NCBI GenBank assembly: GCA_964502525.1
Contig: CAZCXH010000071.1
Span: 1-22,736 of the forward strand
From: DATLYB01 sp964502525
Lineage (GTDB): Bacteria > Bacteroidota > Bacteroidia > Chitinophagales > CAIOSU01
DNA: 22,736 nt
Direction: 5' to 3'
The stretch's first letter is position 1; each line of letters starts with the position of its first letter. The notes under the pieces are model-generated. The model ran no database searches. It was not told the origin of the DNA and saw nothing but the letters and a program-made list of their open reading frames with translations. Of the stretch, positions 7,091-14,150 are shown one piece after another. The position numbers and the translations under genes are program-made.

Positions 7091-8050
7091 TCAATTAAGC
7101 ATTGATCGCGCCACCTTATTTTTAATAGGAGGTACTGTTTTCAGATAGGCGAAAATCGCCTTCGCTTCATTGTCAGTAAGCTGGTTGAATGGCATCATCG
7201 GGTAGCGCAATGCCGGTTCTCCGTCCTTCAAACCATATTTCAGAGCTTTAACAAACTGATCTTCTGTCCAGTTGCCGATGCCGGTTTCTTTATCGGGTGT
7301 GAGGTTGGAAGTCAGCATCACATTTCCGTCCATGTCCAAAGGTTGATTCCCTCCGCCCATGTAACCCACACTGAGTTCCGGCTGCAGTGAGTTCATAGTC
7401 TTGAAATCGGCAGAGTGGCAGGCATAACATTCGAAACCGAACACAAGATACTTGCCCCATTCAACGGCATTGGCGGTGTCGGGCATGGGGATTTTTTCCG
7501 TTGGAAACGGCAACGGTTTAAAAGCCACCCGGGTTAAAAATTTGGTGAGGAAAGAAGGCTGGCATGGAGTGTCGGCAACGGCAGCAGGCGCCACCATCGG
7601 ATGTTCGGAACGCAGGAACGCGATGATGGATTCCACGTCCTCATCAGACATGTGTCCGAGTTTTGCCATGTAAGGCGGGGCATACTGACCGTCTCTTTTT
7701 ATTCCCGTGCGCAACAGGTAGAGCAGTTCCCCATCGGTCCACGTACCGATACCATAGGTCTTATCCTGAGTAATATTTTGTGAATATATTTTACCGAATT
7801 GAACGGGAGCATCCAGCATCCGCTGCCCGGTAAGCAAGCTCGTTTTGTGATTAGTGTGGCAGAAAACGCAAAGCATGGAAGCAAGTTTGCGCCCCCTCTC
7901 CACTTTCTCAGGGGTTACGGTAACATGATAGTCAAGTTTTACCGTTTCATAATGAGGAATACCGGAAAAATTAATGTATGCGGCTCCGGCAACTATTACC
8001 AGGGCAACGACAGCAATAAGGGTTAAAAGCAGTTTGAGGACTTTTTTCAT
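7091..8050 (-). CDS. Membrane-anchored diheme cytochrome c
   Basis: This 319-residue protein begins with an uncleaved-looking hydrophobic anchor (residues 5-28), placing it in the periplasm on the inner membrane. There are two class-I cytochrome c domains. The first has Cys61-Val-Phe-Cys64-His65 with a possible axial Met at YMAKLGHM (128 or 134). The second has Cys208-Tyr-Ala-Cys211-His212 with a Met in RYPMMPFNQL near the end. Both end in a helix (ESIIAFLRS, KAIFAYLKT) typical of the fold. It probably shuttles electrons to a dehydrogenase or oxidase, but no such partner is adjacent. A well-formed promoter precedes it. It is convergent with dapD with a two-base gap and divergent from the CCA-enzyme-like gene. 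Confidence 0.93.
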   Translation of the reverse strand: MKKVLKLLLTLIAVVALVIVAGAAYINFSGIPHYETVKLDYHVTVTPEKVERGRKLASMLCVFCHTNHKTSLLTGQRMLDAPVQFGKIYSQNITQDKTYGIGTWTDGELLYLLRTGIKRDGQYAPPYMAKLGHMSDEDVESIIAFLRSEHPMVAPAAVADTPCQPSFLTKFLTRVAFKPLPFPTEKIPMPDTANAVEWGKYLVFGFECYACHSADFKTMNSLQPELSVGYMGGGNQPLDMDGNVMLTSNLTPDKETGIGNWTEDQFVKALKYGLKDGEPALRYPMMPFNQLTDNEAKAIFAYLKTVPPIKNKVARSMLN

Positions 8051-8066
8051 GGGTAGTATTTTGATG

Positions 8067-8097
8067 CTAAAGTAAAAGGATTCATCATTTTTTCAAA
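8067..8097 (-). promoter_or_regulatory. Bacteroidota-type promoter for the diheme cytochrome
   Basis: Read on the minus strand, TTTG (8097-8094) is followed after 19 bases by TACTTTAG (8074-8067). This fits the -33 TTTG / -7 TAnnTTTG arrangement with one mismatch and the usual spacing. The start codon is 16 bases further on, giving a short leader. Confidence 0.5.
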
Positions 8098-8129
8098 AAT
8101 GAGCGGAATCTAAAAGGCTTTAATATCTC

Positions 8130-8137
8130 TAAATTTG
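8130..8137 (+). promoter_or_regulatory. -7 element TAAATTTG before the CCA-enzyme-like gene
   Basis: This is an exact TAnnTTTG match 16 bases before the TTG start. No good -33 TTTG is present at the expected distance. It lies back to back with the cytochrome promoter in the same 103-bp spacer. Confidence 0.45.
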
Positions 8138-8153
8138 CCGCAACTAATTTTAA

Positions 8154-9590
8154 TTGATCGGACAAATTATCAATAAAATCTCCCCCGTGGAACGCGTGGT
8201 GCTTGATGCAGCGGGCGAAGTGTCGGCAGAAACCGGCATTGACAGCTACGCGGTGGGGGGCTATGTTCGTAACATGCTGCTTGGTCGCCCCACCAAGGAT
8301 ATTGACATCGTCTGCATCGGCAACGGCATTGAGTTTGCAAAAAAAGTAGCCGGCAAATTTTCGCCTTTTCCGAATGTTGTCGTGTTCAAAAATTTCGGAA
8401 CCGCCATGTTCAAACTGGGCGAATTGGAAGTTGAGTTTGTGGGCGCCCGCAGGGAATCCTACCAGCGCCATTCGCGCAAACCCATCGTGGAAGACGGCAC
8501 GCTGCAAGACGACCAAAACCGAAGGGATTTCACCATCAATGCCCTCGCCATCAGTCTGAGCAAAGACTGCTTCGGAGAACTGCTCGATCCGTTTGGAGGA
8601 GTTTCCGATCTGGAGAAAAAAATCATCCGCACTCCGCTCGATCCTGACGTCACCTTCTCGGATGACCCGCTCAGGATGATGCGCGCCATCCGTTTTGCCA
8701 ACCAACTGGATTTCAGGATTGAATCATCCACGCTTCATTCCATCAAGCGCAACGCGCAGCGCATTGAAATTATCTCGATGGAGCGCATTTCCGATGAGCT
8801 GAACAAGATTATTATGACCGGCAATCCGTCTGCCGGTTTCAAGCTGCTGTTCGACACGGGGCTGCTGCATTTCTTCTTCCCGGAGATGGTGGATTTGCAG
8901 GGCGCGCAGCACATTGAAGGGCGCGGACACAAGGACAATTTTTATCATACGCTGCAGGTGCTCGACAACTTGTGCTTTACCAGCGATGACCTGTGGCTGC
9001 GCTGGGCAGCCATTTTGCACGACATCGGCAAGCCCGCCACCAAGCGTTTCGACAAAAGCCACGGCTGGACATTCCACGGGCATGAAGTGGTCGGGGCGCG
9101 GATGGTGTCGCGCATTTTCCGCAGGCTGAAACTGCCGCTCAACGACAGGATGAAGTTTGTTGAGAAGATGGTGCGGCTTCACCTGCGCCCCATCGGACTG
9201 AACAAAGAGGACATCACCGACTCGGCCATCCGCAGGCTGCTCTTTGACGCGGGCGATGACATTGACCATCTAATGAAACTGTGCAATGCGGACATCACCA
9301 CCAAGAACGCTGAGAAGATGAAACGCTACCTCGCCAACTTCGCCATCGTAAAGCAGAAGCTGAAGGATATTGAGGAGAAAGACCGCATCCGCAACTGGCA
9401 GCCGCCCATCAGCGGAGAGGAAATCATGAAACATTTCAACCTGAAGCCATCGAAACCGGTGGGGATTATCAAGGATGCGATCAAAGACGCGATCCTTGAC
9501 GGGGTGATTGGAAATAACCGGGAAGAGGCTTTTCAGTTCATGCTCGAAAAAGGGAAGGAATTAGGGTTGGCTGCTGTGGAGAACAATTAA
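8154..9590 (+). CDS. cca: CCA tRNA nucleotidyltransferase / poly(A) polymerase family protein with HD domain
   Basis: This 478-residue cytoplasmic enzyme of the class-II nucleotidyltransferase family most likely adds or repairs the 3' CCA of tRNA. The head domain has VGGYVRN (residues 34-40, Asn where Asp is usual), the metal-binding pair Asp49 and Asp51 in KDIDIV, RRDFTINA at 123-130 and DPLRMMRAIRFA near 171-182. A HD phosphohydrolase domain follows with His289-Asp290 (LHDIGKP) and FHGHEVVGA. This combination is common in Bacteroidota Cca proteins. The start is TTG directly after an in-frame TAA at 8151; GTG at 8187 is the alternative. A -7 element lies just upstream. Poly(A) polymerase activity cannot be excluded from sequence. 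Confidence 0.92.
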   Translation: MIGQIINKISPVERVVLDAAGEVSAETGIDSYAVGGYVRNMLLGRPTKDIDIVCIGNGIEFAKKVAGKFSPFPNVVVFKNFGTAMFKLGELEVEFVGARRESYQRHSRKPIVEDGTLQDDQNRRDFTINALAISLSKDCFGELLDPFGGVSDLEKKIIRTPLDPDVTFSDDPLRMMRAIRFANQLDFRIESSTLHSIKRNAQRIEIISMERISDELNKIIMTGNPSAGFKLLFDTGLLHFFFPEMVDLQGAQHIEGRGHKDNFYHTLQVLDNLCFTSDDLWLRWAAILHDIGKPATKRFDKSHGWTFHGHEVVGARMVSRIFRRLKLPLNDRMKFVEKMVRLHLRPIGLNKEDITDSAIRRLLFDAGDDIDHLMKLCNADITTKNAEKMKRYLANFAIVKQKLKDIEEKDRIRNWQPPISGEEIMKHFNLKPSKPVGIIKDAIKDAILDGVIGNNREEAFQFMLEKGKELGLAAVENN

Positions 9591-9647
9591 CCTTCACGCT
9601 CGAATTTTTCAGCGATAAACTTTTATTTTGCGTTTCAACCAAACAAC

Positions 9648-10148
9648 ATGAAAGTAATCCGTTTTGAAATTCAGGTGGATGAGCTTGATAATGTTCTCAG
9701 GGAAATTGAAATCAAGCCGTCACACACCTTCAAGGATTTAAGCGATGCCATTCTCGAAGCCTTTGGCATCAAAGCAACGAGGGGCGCCTCCTTTTTCACG
9801 AGCAATAACAAGTGGCAGAAGCTCAATGAGATCACTCTTGGAAAAGACAGCAGGTTTGAGAAGCCTGTCAACGGGCTGAAGACTTCCATCGAGAAAGTGC
9901 TTAAAGATAATAGCCGGTTCGTTTATTTCAGCGAAGATGCTCCGCAGTTCACTTTCATCATGGCGGCTGATGAAAAGGAATCGAAAACCGATCCGAAAAA
10001 ACTCCCCCGCGTTGTCAGATCGGAAGGTATCCTGCCGGCAGCTAAGGCGAAAAAATTCACTGACAATATTTTTTCAGATGATTTCTCTTCCCATGCGGGC
10101 GATGTTTATGATTCGTCTGAGGGAGACTTGCATCCTGAAGGAAAGTAG
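9648..10148 (+). CDS. pRiA4b ORF-3-like (IS1096 TnpR-passenger-type) protein
   Basis: This 166-residue cytoplasmic protein has the layout of the pRiA4b ORF-3-like family: a first strand (IRFEIQVDELD), REIEI, a TFKDLSDAILEAFGI helix, then SFFTSNNKWQKLNEITL and, near residue 97, PQFTFIMAAD. This matches small proteins I know from Bacteroidota with the same SFF...W.K..EITL core. Despite the transposon-derived family name they are stable chromosomal genes of unknown role. The C-terminal 60 residues are polar, acidic and probably disordered. It sits between the CCA-enzyme-like gene and miaA, both tRNA-modifying, which hints at but does not prove a tRNA-linked role. The stop is followed at once by a 7-nt stutter array. 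Confidence 0.8.
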   Translation: MKVIRFEIQVDELDNVLREIEIKPSHTFKDLSDAILEAFGIKATRGASFFTSNNKWQKLNEITLGKDSRFEKPVNGLKTSIEKVLKDNSRFVYFSEDAPQFTFIMAADEKESKTDPKKLPRVVRSEGILPAAKAKKFTDNIFSDDFSSHAGDVYDSSEGDLHPEGK

Positions 10149-10220
10149 TCTAAGGTTTAAAGTTTGTTAGAAAGTTGGACTTGCAACTACCTTAAACTTT
10201 AGAATTGGACTTTACACTAA
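10146..10220. repeat. 7-nt stutter array with inverted halves
   Basis: From the TAG stop at 10146, words such as GTTTAAA and GTTTGTT run to about 10170. From about 10189 the opposite-strand form appears (CCTTAAA, CTTTAGA, then ACTTTAC). The word family is nearly the same as at 16017-16115. It runs directly into the MITE-like element before miaA. Confidence 0.65.
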
Positions 10221-10312
10221 AGGGCAGTTCTAAAAATTGCTCTTTTTATCGCCTCACCCCTTCCCTCTCCAGAAGGAGAGGGAGTAAGTAGAATTTTTAG
10301 AACTGCCCTAAA
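10218..10312. mobile_element. MITE-like palindromic element abutting miaA
   Basis: Terminal inverted repeats of 17 bp (GGGCAGTTCTAAAAATT at 10222-10238 and its exact complement at 10292-10308) bound an 87-bp element with no coding capacity. TAAA occurs directly on both sides (10218-10221 and 10309-10312), as expected of a 4-bp target duplication. An inner hairpin (CCCTCTCC, AGAA loop, GGAGAGGG at 10263-10282) sits in the centre. A partial copy lies at 55-111. The element ends so close to miaA that only one base separates the flank from the ATG. Confidence 0.65.
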
Positions 10313-10313
10313 G

Positions 10314-11222
10314 ATGCCGAAAACACTGATTGTTATTGTTGGTCCCACCGCAGCCGGTAAAACCGATCTTGCCATTGCAGTCGCAAAAAAATTCAGAACG
10401 GAAATCATCTCAGCCGATTCGCGGCAGGTTTACCGGGAGTTGAACATTGGGGTGGCGCGTCCTTCTGAGATGCAGTTAAGCGAAGTGGCGCATCATTTCG
10501 TTGCGAATAAATCAGTGAAGGAAGAATATGCAGCCGGAAAATTTGAAAAAGACGCTTTGGCATGTTTGAATCAAATTTTCAAAAAGCATGATGTTGCGGT
10601 GATGGTTGGCGGCTCAGGGTTGTATGTGAAAGCGGTTTGCGAAGGCATGGATGCGGTTCCAACGGGCGCTCCGGAAATCAGGGAACAGATTGAGAACGAA
10701 TTGAGAGTGAATGGCTTGAAACATCTGCAGGATGAATTGAAGAAAGCAGATCCGGTTTATTACAAATCCGCAGACGTCAAAAATCCAAGAAGAGTCATGC
10801 GCGCTCTCGAAGTATTCCGAGCAAGCGGCAAGCCATTTTCATCATTCCACAAAAAAGAAAAAACCAAGAGGGATTTTCATATCGTCAAAATCGGAATATC
10901 TCCGGAACGGGAAAAACTCTATGAAAGAATCAATTTGCGTGTGGATGAAATGATGCAGCACGGTTTGTTGAAGGAAGTTGAAAACCTTCGTTCCTTCAAA
11001 AATATCAACGCCCTTCAAACGGTAGGCTACAAGGAACTGTTTGACTATCTCGATGGGAAAACAGATTTGGAAACAGCCATCAACCTCATCAGGCAAAACA
11101 CGCGCAACTACGCCAAGCGGCAACTGACGTGGTTCAGGAAGGATAAGGACGTGAAGTGGTTTGATACTGAAGGGCAGGATAAGGCAGTGGAATGGTTAAG
11201 ATTGGCGATTGCGGAAAGCTGA
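10314..11222 (+). CDS. miaA: tRNA dimethylallyltransferase
   Basis: This 302-residue enzyme transfers a dimethylallyl group from DMAPP to N6 of A37 in tRNAs reading UNN codons, aiding decoding fidelity. The Walker-A-like GPTAAGKT at residues 10-17 is followed by ISADSRQVYREL with Asp35, a substrate-positioning residue, and then by VGGSGLYVKA and NPRRVMRALE. The C-terminal LQTVGYKELFDYL and RNYAKRQLTWFRKD motifs complete the family pattern at normal length. The ATG at 10314 is supported by the immediate PKTLIVIVGPTAAGKT opening. An inserted palindromic element ends directly before the start codon, so no separate ribosome-binding site is visible. The CCA-enzyme-like gene upstream gives a tRNA-maturation neighbourhood. 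Confidence 0.97.
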   Translation: MPKTLIVIVGPTAAGKTDLAIAVAKKFRTEIISADSRQVYRELNIGVARPSEMQLSEVAHHFVANKSVKEEYAAGKFEKDALACLNQIFKKHDVAVMVGGSGLYVKAVCEGMDAVPTGAPEIREQIENELRVNGLKHLQDELKKADPVYYKSADVKNPRRVMRALEVFRASGKPFSSFHKKEKTKRDFHIVKIGISPEREKLYERINLRVDEMMQHGLLKEVENLRSFKNINALQTVGYKELFDYLDGKTDLETAINLIRQNTRNYAKRQLTWFRKDKDVKWFDTEGQDKAVEWLRLAIAES

Positions 11223-11308
11223 AAGCATGGTGATGAAAACATTATTTCAAAGCTATATCTTATCCTGAGTGTTTTGCAATGTTGTTTTCTGGCGATAGGA
11301 TGCCGCGG

Positions 11309-11713
11309 TCACGTTTTAGCCGTTATTGCATTGTACAAGCGCCTTAGCAACGGATAATGCGATTTTTTTATTTTATTAAAAGCCTGGCGGGAAAGTTTCA
11401 TGGTGTAGGTGTGAACGAGCAGGTTGCGGTCTTCAATCATGCTGAGCCAGCCTGTTTCATCCTCGAGAAGCCCATTGGCTTTTGCACTTTTGAAACAGTC
11501 GCGGGGATTTTTGCAGATGATGCCAGTTTCAGCCAGCCATGCTTTGATGAGCTTCCAGGCAAGTTCATAGCTCAACTCAAACCTTTTGATGGAGCCGTCC
11601 ATATCCAAGTCATCAACCGTGTTTTCCAGGCCTGTTCCGAGGTTGTTCACCGCCTGACTGAAATCATCAAGCAGCCTTGCCGTTTCCTTTTTCATAGAGC
11701 ACGATGCCTTCAT
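11309..11713 (-). CDS. HEPN-domain protein, HI0074/HepT-like (putative toxin)
   Basis: This 134-residue all-helical protein has the HI0074-type layout: an N-terminal helix (ARLLDDFSQAVNNLGTGL), then RFELSYELAWKLIKAWL near 43-60, then NPRDCFKSAKANGLL, and finally the HEPN catalytic motif RNLLVHTY (Arg, four residues, His) near residue 96. In MNT/HEPN (type VII) pairs, the HEPN member is an RNase toxin neutralised by adenylylation by its MNT partner; older annotations call it a nucleotidyltransferase substrate-binding protein. The MNT gene lies directly upstream and overlaps it by 47 bp, typical of coupled translation. The second ATG at 11695 is an equally good start and leaves a 29-bp overlap. 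Confidence 0.87.
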   Translation of the reverse strand: MKASCSMKKETARLLDDFSQAVNNLGTGLENTVDDLDMDGSIKRFELSYELAWKLIKAWLAETGIICKNPRDCFKSAKANGLLEDETGWLSMIEDRNLLVHTYTMKLSRQAFNKIKKSHYPLLRRLYNAITAKT

Positions 11714-11975
11714 TTTGTATCAGTTCCTTCAGCGCTGCGCCAGCGGTTTCAAGTTGCACAATGTCCACCGCGCCATAAATTCGGGTGGTGTCGAAATCCT
11801 TCACTCCCACCACTGCCAGGTCAGTATCAGAATATTGGTCGCCTTCGCCTCTCGCTTTTGAGCCGAAGAGTATTACCTTTTCCGGCTTCAGTTCTTCGAT
11901 GATTTTGCGGAGATAGTAAGCTACCTCTTCGCGGGCGCTTAGTATTTCAGCGGCTAAAGCGGGATTGCTGGTCAT
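11667..11975 (-). CDS. MNT-type minimal nucleotidyltransferase (putative antitoxin)
   Basis: This 102-residue protein has the minimal nucleotidyltransferase signature GSKARGEGDQYSDTDLAV at about residues 38-55: Gly-Ser, ten residues, then Asp-x-Asp, as in MntA-type antitoxins. These use ATP to adenylylate and inactivate the HEPN toxin encoded next to them. A third acidic position is plausible in the following strand (VDIVQLE). The gene is first in the pair and overlaps the HEPN gene. A -7 element TATATTTG lies only five bases before the ATG, so the transcript may be leaderless. The pair sits between miaA and the acc operon and may be a recent arrival, though its base composition is not visibly different. 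Confidence 0.9.
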   Translation of the reverse strand: MTSNPALAAEILSAREEVAYYLRKIIEELKPEKVILFGSKARGEGDQYSDTDLAVVGVKDFDTTRIYGAVDIVQLETAGAALKELIQNEGIVLYEKGNGKAA

Positions 11976-11980
11976 AAGGT

Positions 11981-11988
11981 CAAATATA
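11981..11988 (-). promoter_or_regulatory. -7 element TATATTTG before the MNT/HEPN pair
   Basis: This is an exact TAnnTTTG match on the minus strand, five bases before the ATG at 11975. The expected start of transcription would fall at or next to the ATG, so a leaderless message is predicted. No clear TTTG is seen at the -33 position. Confidence 0.45.
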
Positions 11989-12081
11989 CAATTTTACGAT
12001 GAGGAGTGGAACAGTTGCAACCAAATCATCTTCTTCGGATTGAAAGATCCTGTTTCGCTGAAGTCACTTCAAGCCGTCCGC

Positions 12082-13452
12082 TCAGGCATGACTTCCGTTC
12101 CCGTTTCCATTCTTTTTCCCAAACTGAAACCCCTCCACAAACGAAGTGGTGAAGTTTCCCGCTTTGAAGTCGTCATTGCGCATGAGCGCGATTTGAAACG
12201 GAACGGTCGTTTTCACACCTTCGATGATAAACTCGCTCAATGCGCGATCCATCTTGGCGATGACGGCATCGCGGGTTTTGGCGCGGCAAATCACTTTCGC
12301 CAGCAGCGAATCATAATAAGGCGGCACGGTGTAACCGGCATAAACATGCGTATCAACACGCACACCATGACCTTTCGGTGTGTGAAATGACGTGATTTTC
12401 CCGGGGCTGGGTGAAAAGCCGTTGTACGGATCTTCCGCATTGATGCGGCACTCCATCGCGCACACTTCCGGGAAATAGGATTTGCCGATAATCTTCACCC
12501 CTGCCGCAATTTTTATTTGTTCTTTCACTAAGTCGTAATCAATCACTTCTTCCGTCACGGGATGCTCCACCTGTATGCGCGTGTTCATCTCCATGAAGTA
12601 GAAGTTCTTGTATTTGTCAACGAGGAACTCCACCGTGCCGAGGCTCTCGTAGTTGATGGCTTTCCCGGCTTTGATGGCGGCTTCCCCCATTTTCTTGCGC
12701 AGCTTCTCATCCATGAATGGCGAGGGACATTCTTCCACCAGCTTCTGCATCCTGCGCTGTATGGAGCAGTCGCGCTCGGACATGTGTATCACGCTGCCGT
12801 ACTGGTCGCCCGCGATTTGTATTTCGATATGACGAGGATCTTCAATGAATTTTTCAATGTAAACGCCATCGTTGGAGAATGCCGCCTTCGCCTCTGCCTG
12901 CGCAATCTGAAACGCGTTTTCAAAATCTTTTTCATCGCGCACGATGCGGATGCCCTTGCCCCCGCCACCTGCTGTTGCCTTGATTACAACGGGATAGCCG
13001 ATCTTCTTCGCGATCTTCTTAGCCTGGGCGATGCCTGTTATCAACCCGCCCGAACCGGGTATCACAGGCACTCCGGCATCTTTCATCGTTTGCTTGGCGG
13101 AAATCTTGTCGCCCATCTTTTTGATCATCGAGGAATTGGGACCGATGAACTTGATTTTATATTCTTCACATATCTCAGCGAAGGCAGCGCTTTCGGCATG
13201 AAAGCCATATCCAGGATGGATGGCGTCCGCATTGGTGATTTCGGCAACCGCCATGATGGTAGGAATCTTCAGGTAGGAGTTGGCGCTCTGAGGCGCGCCA
13301 ATGCAAACGGCTTCGTCCGCAAAACGAACGTGCAGGCTCTCCTTATCGGCAGTGGAATAAACCGCCACCGTTTTGATGCCCATCTCCCGGCACGTGCGGA
13401 TGATGCGCAAGGCGATTTCACCGCGGTTGGCTATTAATATTTTCTTGAACAT
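12082..13452 (-). CDS. accC: Acetyl-CoA carboxylase, biotin carboxylase subunit
   Basis: This 456-residue subunit carboxylates the biotin on AccB using ATP and bicarbonate, the first half of malonyl-CoA synthesis. The start FKKILIANRGEIALRIIR is canonical. The ATP-grasp domain carries the glycine loop KATAGGGGKGIRIV near residues 158-171, HIEIQIAGD, the FMEMNTRIQVEHPVTE catalytic segment and CRINAEDP. The C-terminal biotin carboxylase domain ends at the usual length, followed by a short KKNGNGNGSHA tail that looks disordered. It is the last gene of the DUF177-rpmF-fabH-efp-accB-accC operon. It is separated from accB by a 118-bp spacer holding inverted repeats rather than by the tight junction usual for accBC. 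Confidence 0.97.
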   Translation of the reverse strand: MFKKILIANRGEIALRIIRTCREMGIKTVAVYSTADKESLHVRFADEAVCIGAPQSANSYLKIPTIMAVAEITNADAIHPGYGFHAESAAFAEICEEYKIKFIGPNSSMIKKMGDKISAKQTMKDAGVPVIPGSGGLITGIAQAKKIAKKIGYPVVIKATAGGGGKGIRIVRDEKDFENAFQIAQAEAKAAFSNDGVYIEKFIEDPRHIEIQIAGDQYGSVIHMSERDCSIQRRMQKLVEECPSPFMDEKLRKKMGEAAIKAGKAINYESLGTVEFLVDKYKNFYFMEMNTRIQVEHPVTEEVIDYDLVKEQIKIAAGVKIIGKSYFPEVCAMECRINAEDPYNGFSPSPGKITSFHTPKGHGVRVDTHVYAGYTVPPYYDSLLAKVICRAKTRDAVIAKMDRALSEFIIEGVKTTVPFQIALMRNDDFKAGNFTTSFVEGFQFGKKNGNGNGSHA

Positions 13453-13570
13453 TATTACCGTCCTTTCAACTTCAGCCTTCGACTCCGCTCAGGCTGACAA
13501 ACAAAGTTTTTTCGTGCACATAAGTTGCATTGCCACGGTGATCGGAGTCGAACCGTGCTTTATAGATTGA
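13453..13570 (-). repeat. Inverted repeats in the accB-accC spacer
   Basis: TCAGCCT (13472-13478) and AGGCTGA (13491-13497) form a 7-bp stem around a loop holding TCGACTCC. That loop string is repeated inverted as GGAGTCGA at 13544-13551, which itself lies inside a second stem, CACGGT/ACCGTG (13534-13539 and 13552-13557). The first hairpin belongs to a repeat type I recall as very common between Bacteroidota genes. No gene is present. Confidence 0.6.
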
Positions 13571-14062
13571 CTAAGTCGGCTCAATCAAAAACAACGGCTG
13601 TTCATATTCCACGGGCTTTGCGTCTTCCACCAGCACCTTCACCACCTTGCCTTCGTATTCAGATTCAATTTCATTGAAGAGTTTCATTGCTTCAATGATG
13701 CAGATGTGAGAGCCTTTGTGGATGATGTCGCCCACCTTCACGAAAGGCTCCTTATCAGGCGAGGGCGAGCGGTAGAAGGTTCCCACCATCGGTGATTTGA
13801 TGGTGATGTATTTATCTTCGGCTGCCTTCGCAGTTTTCGGAGTTGGTGTTGTCGCGGAAGTTTCGTCAGCAGGCGTTGAATGAACCGCTTCCGACTCAAC
13901 CACCACCTGTCGCTGCGCAATCTGCGGGACGGCTTGATGAACGGTGACGGTTTCAACTCCCTTCTTCATGGTGATCTTGAAATTATCCTGCTCGATCTTG
14001 AGGACTGAAAGTTCAGACTTGCCCATGATCTTGATCAGTTCCTGAATTTGTTTGAAATCCAT
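13571..14062 (-). CDS. accB: Biotin carboxyl carrier protein of acetyl-CoA carboxylase
   Basis: This 163-residue protein carries the biotin that shuttles CO2 from AccC to the carboxyltransferase. The N-terminal helix (MDFKQIQELIKIMGKSELSVL) and the KITMKKG strand are the usual binding region. A Pro/Thr/Ala-rich flexible linker runs from about residue 43 to 82. The biotinyl domain follows: SPMVGTFYRSPSP, then EAMK with the biotin-accepting Lys127. Phe follows the Lys where Met is usual (EAMKLFNEIE), a common variant. Length and order are normal. It lies between efp and accC in the operon, behind a spacer made of 8-nt and 7-nt word arrays. Confidence 0.96.
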   Translation of the reverse strand: MDFKQIQELIKIMGKSELSVLKIEQDNFKITMKKGVETVTVHQAVPQIAQRQVVVESEAVHSTPADETSATTPTPKTAKAAEDKYITIKSPMVGTFYRSPSPDKEPFVKVGDIIHKGSHICIIEAMKLFNEIESEYEGKVVKVLVEDAKPVEYEQPLFLIEPT

Positions 14063-14150
14063 AACGGGAAGTTTACAGTTTTCGGTTTACAGTTTACAGT
14101 TGATCGGAAATTTTCAAATCATCGAATTACCGAATCATCAAATCATCAAA
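14063..14150. repeat. Two-part stutter array filling the efp-accB spacer
   Basis: Read in the mRNA direction, the spacer starts with the efp stop codon as part of an 8-nt period array (GATTTGAT, GATTCGGT and similar). It then switches to a 7-nt period array (ACTGTAA, ACCGAAA) that ends about seven bases before the accB ATG. The next spacer upstream (14715-14807) has the same two-part design. Confidence 0.8.

Noticed and set aside
8085..8705. A 206-codon open frame antisense to the CCA-enzyme-like gene and its spacer
   Set aside because: It overlaps conserved catalytic motifs of the real gene and crosses the divergent promoters. Its protein resembles nothing known.
9648..10148. The pRiA4b/IS1096 family name as proof of an insertion sequence
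   Set aside because: There is no transposase and no terminal repeat around this gene. Related genes are ordinary chromosomal genes in Bacteroidota.
12562..13437. A 291-codon open frame antisense to accC
   Set aside because: accC is clearly recognised on the other strand along this stretch. The antisense frame has no family motif and is explained by codon bias.
13534..13560. A tRNA T-arm-like string (GGTTCGACTCC on the minus strand)
   Set aside because: The flanking stem does not pair as a T-arm should, and the rest of a tRNA would have to lie in accB. It is better explained as part of a dispersed inverted repeat.
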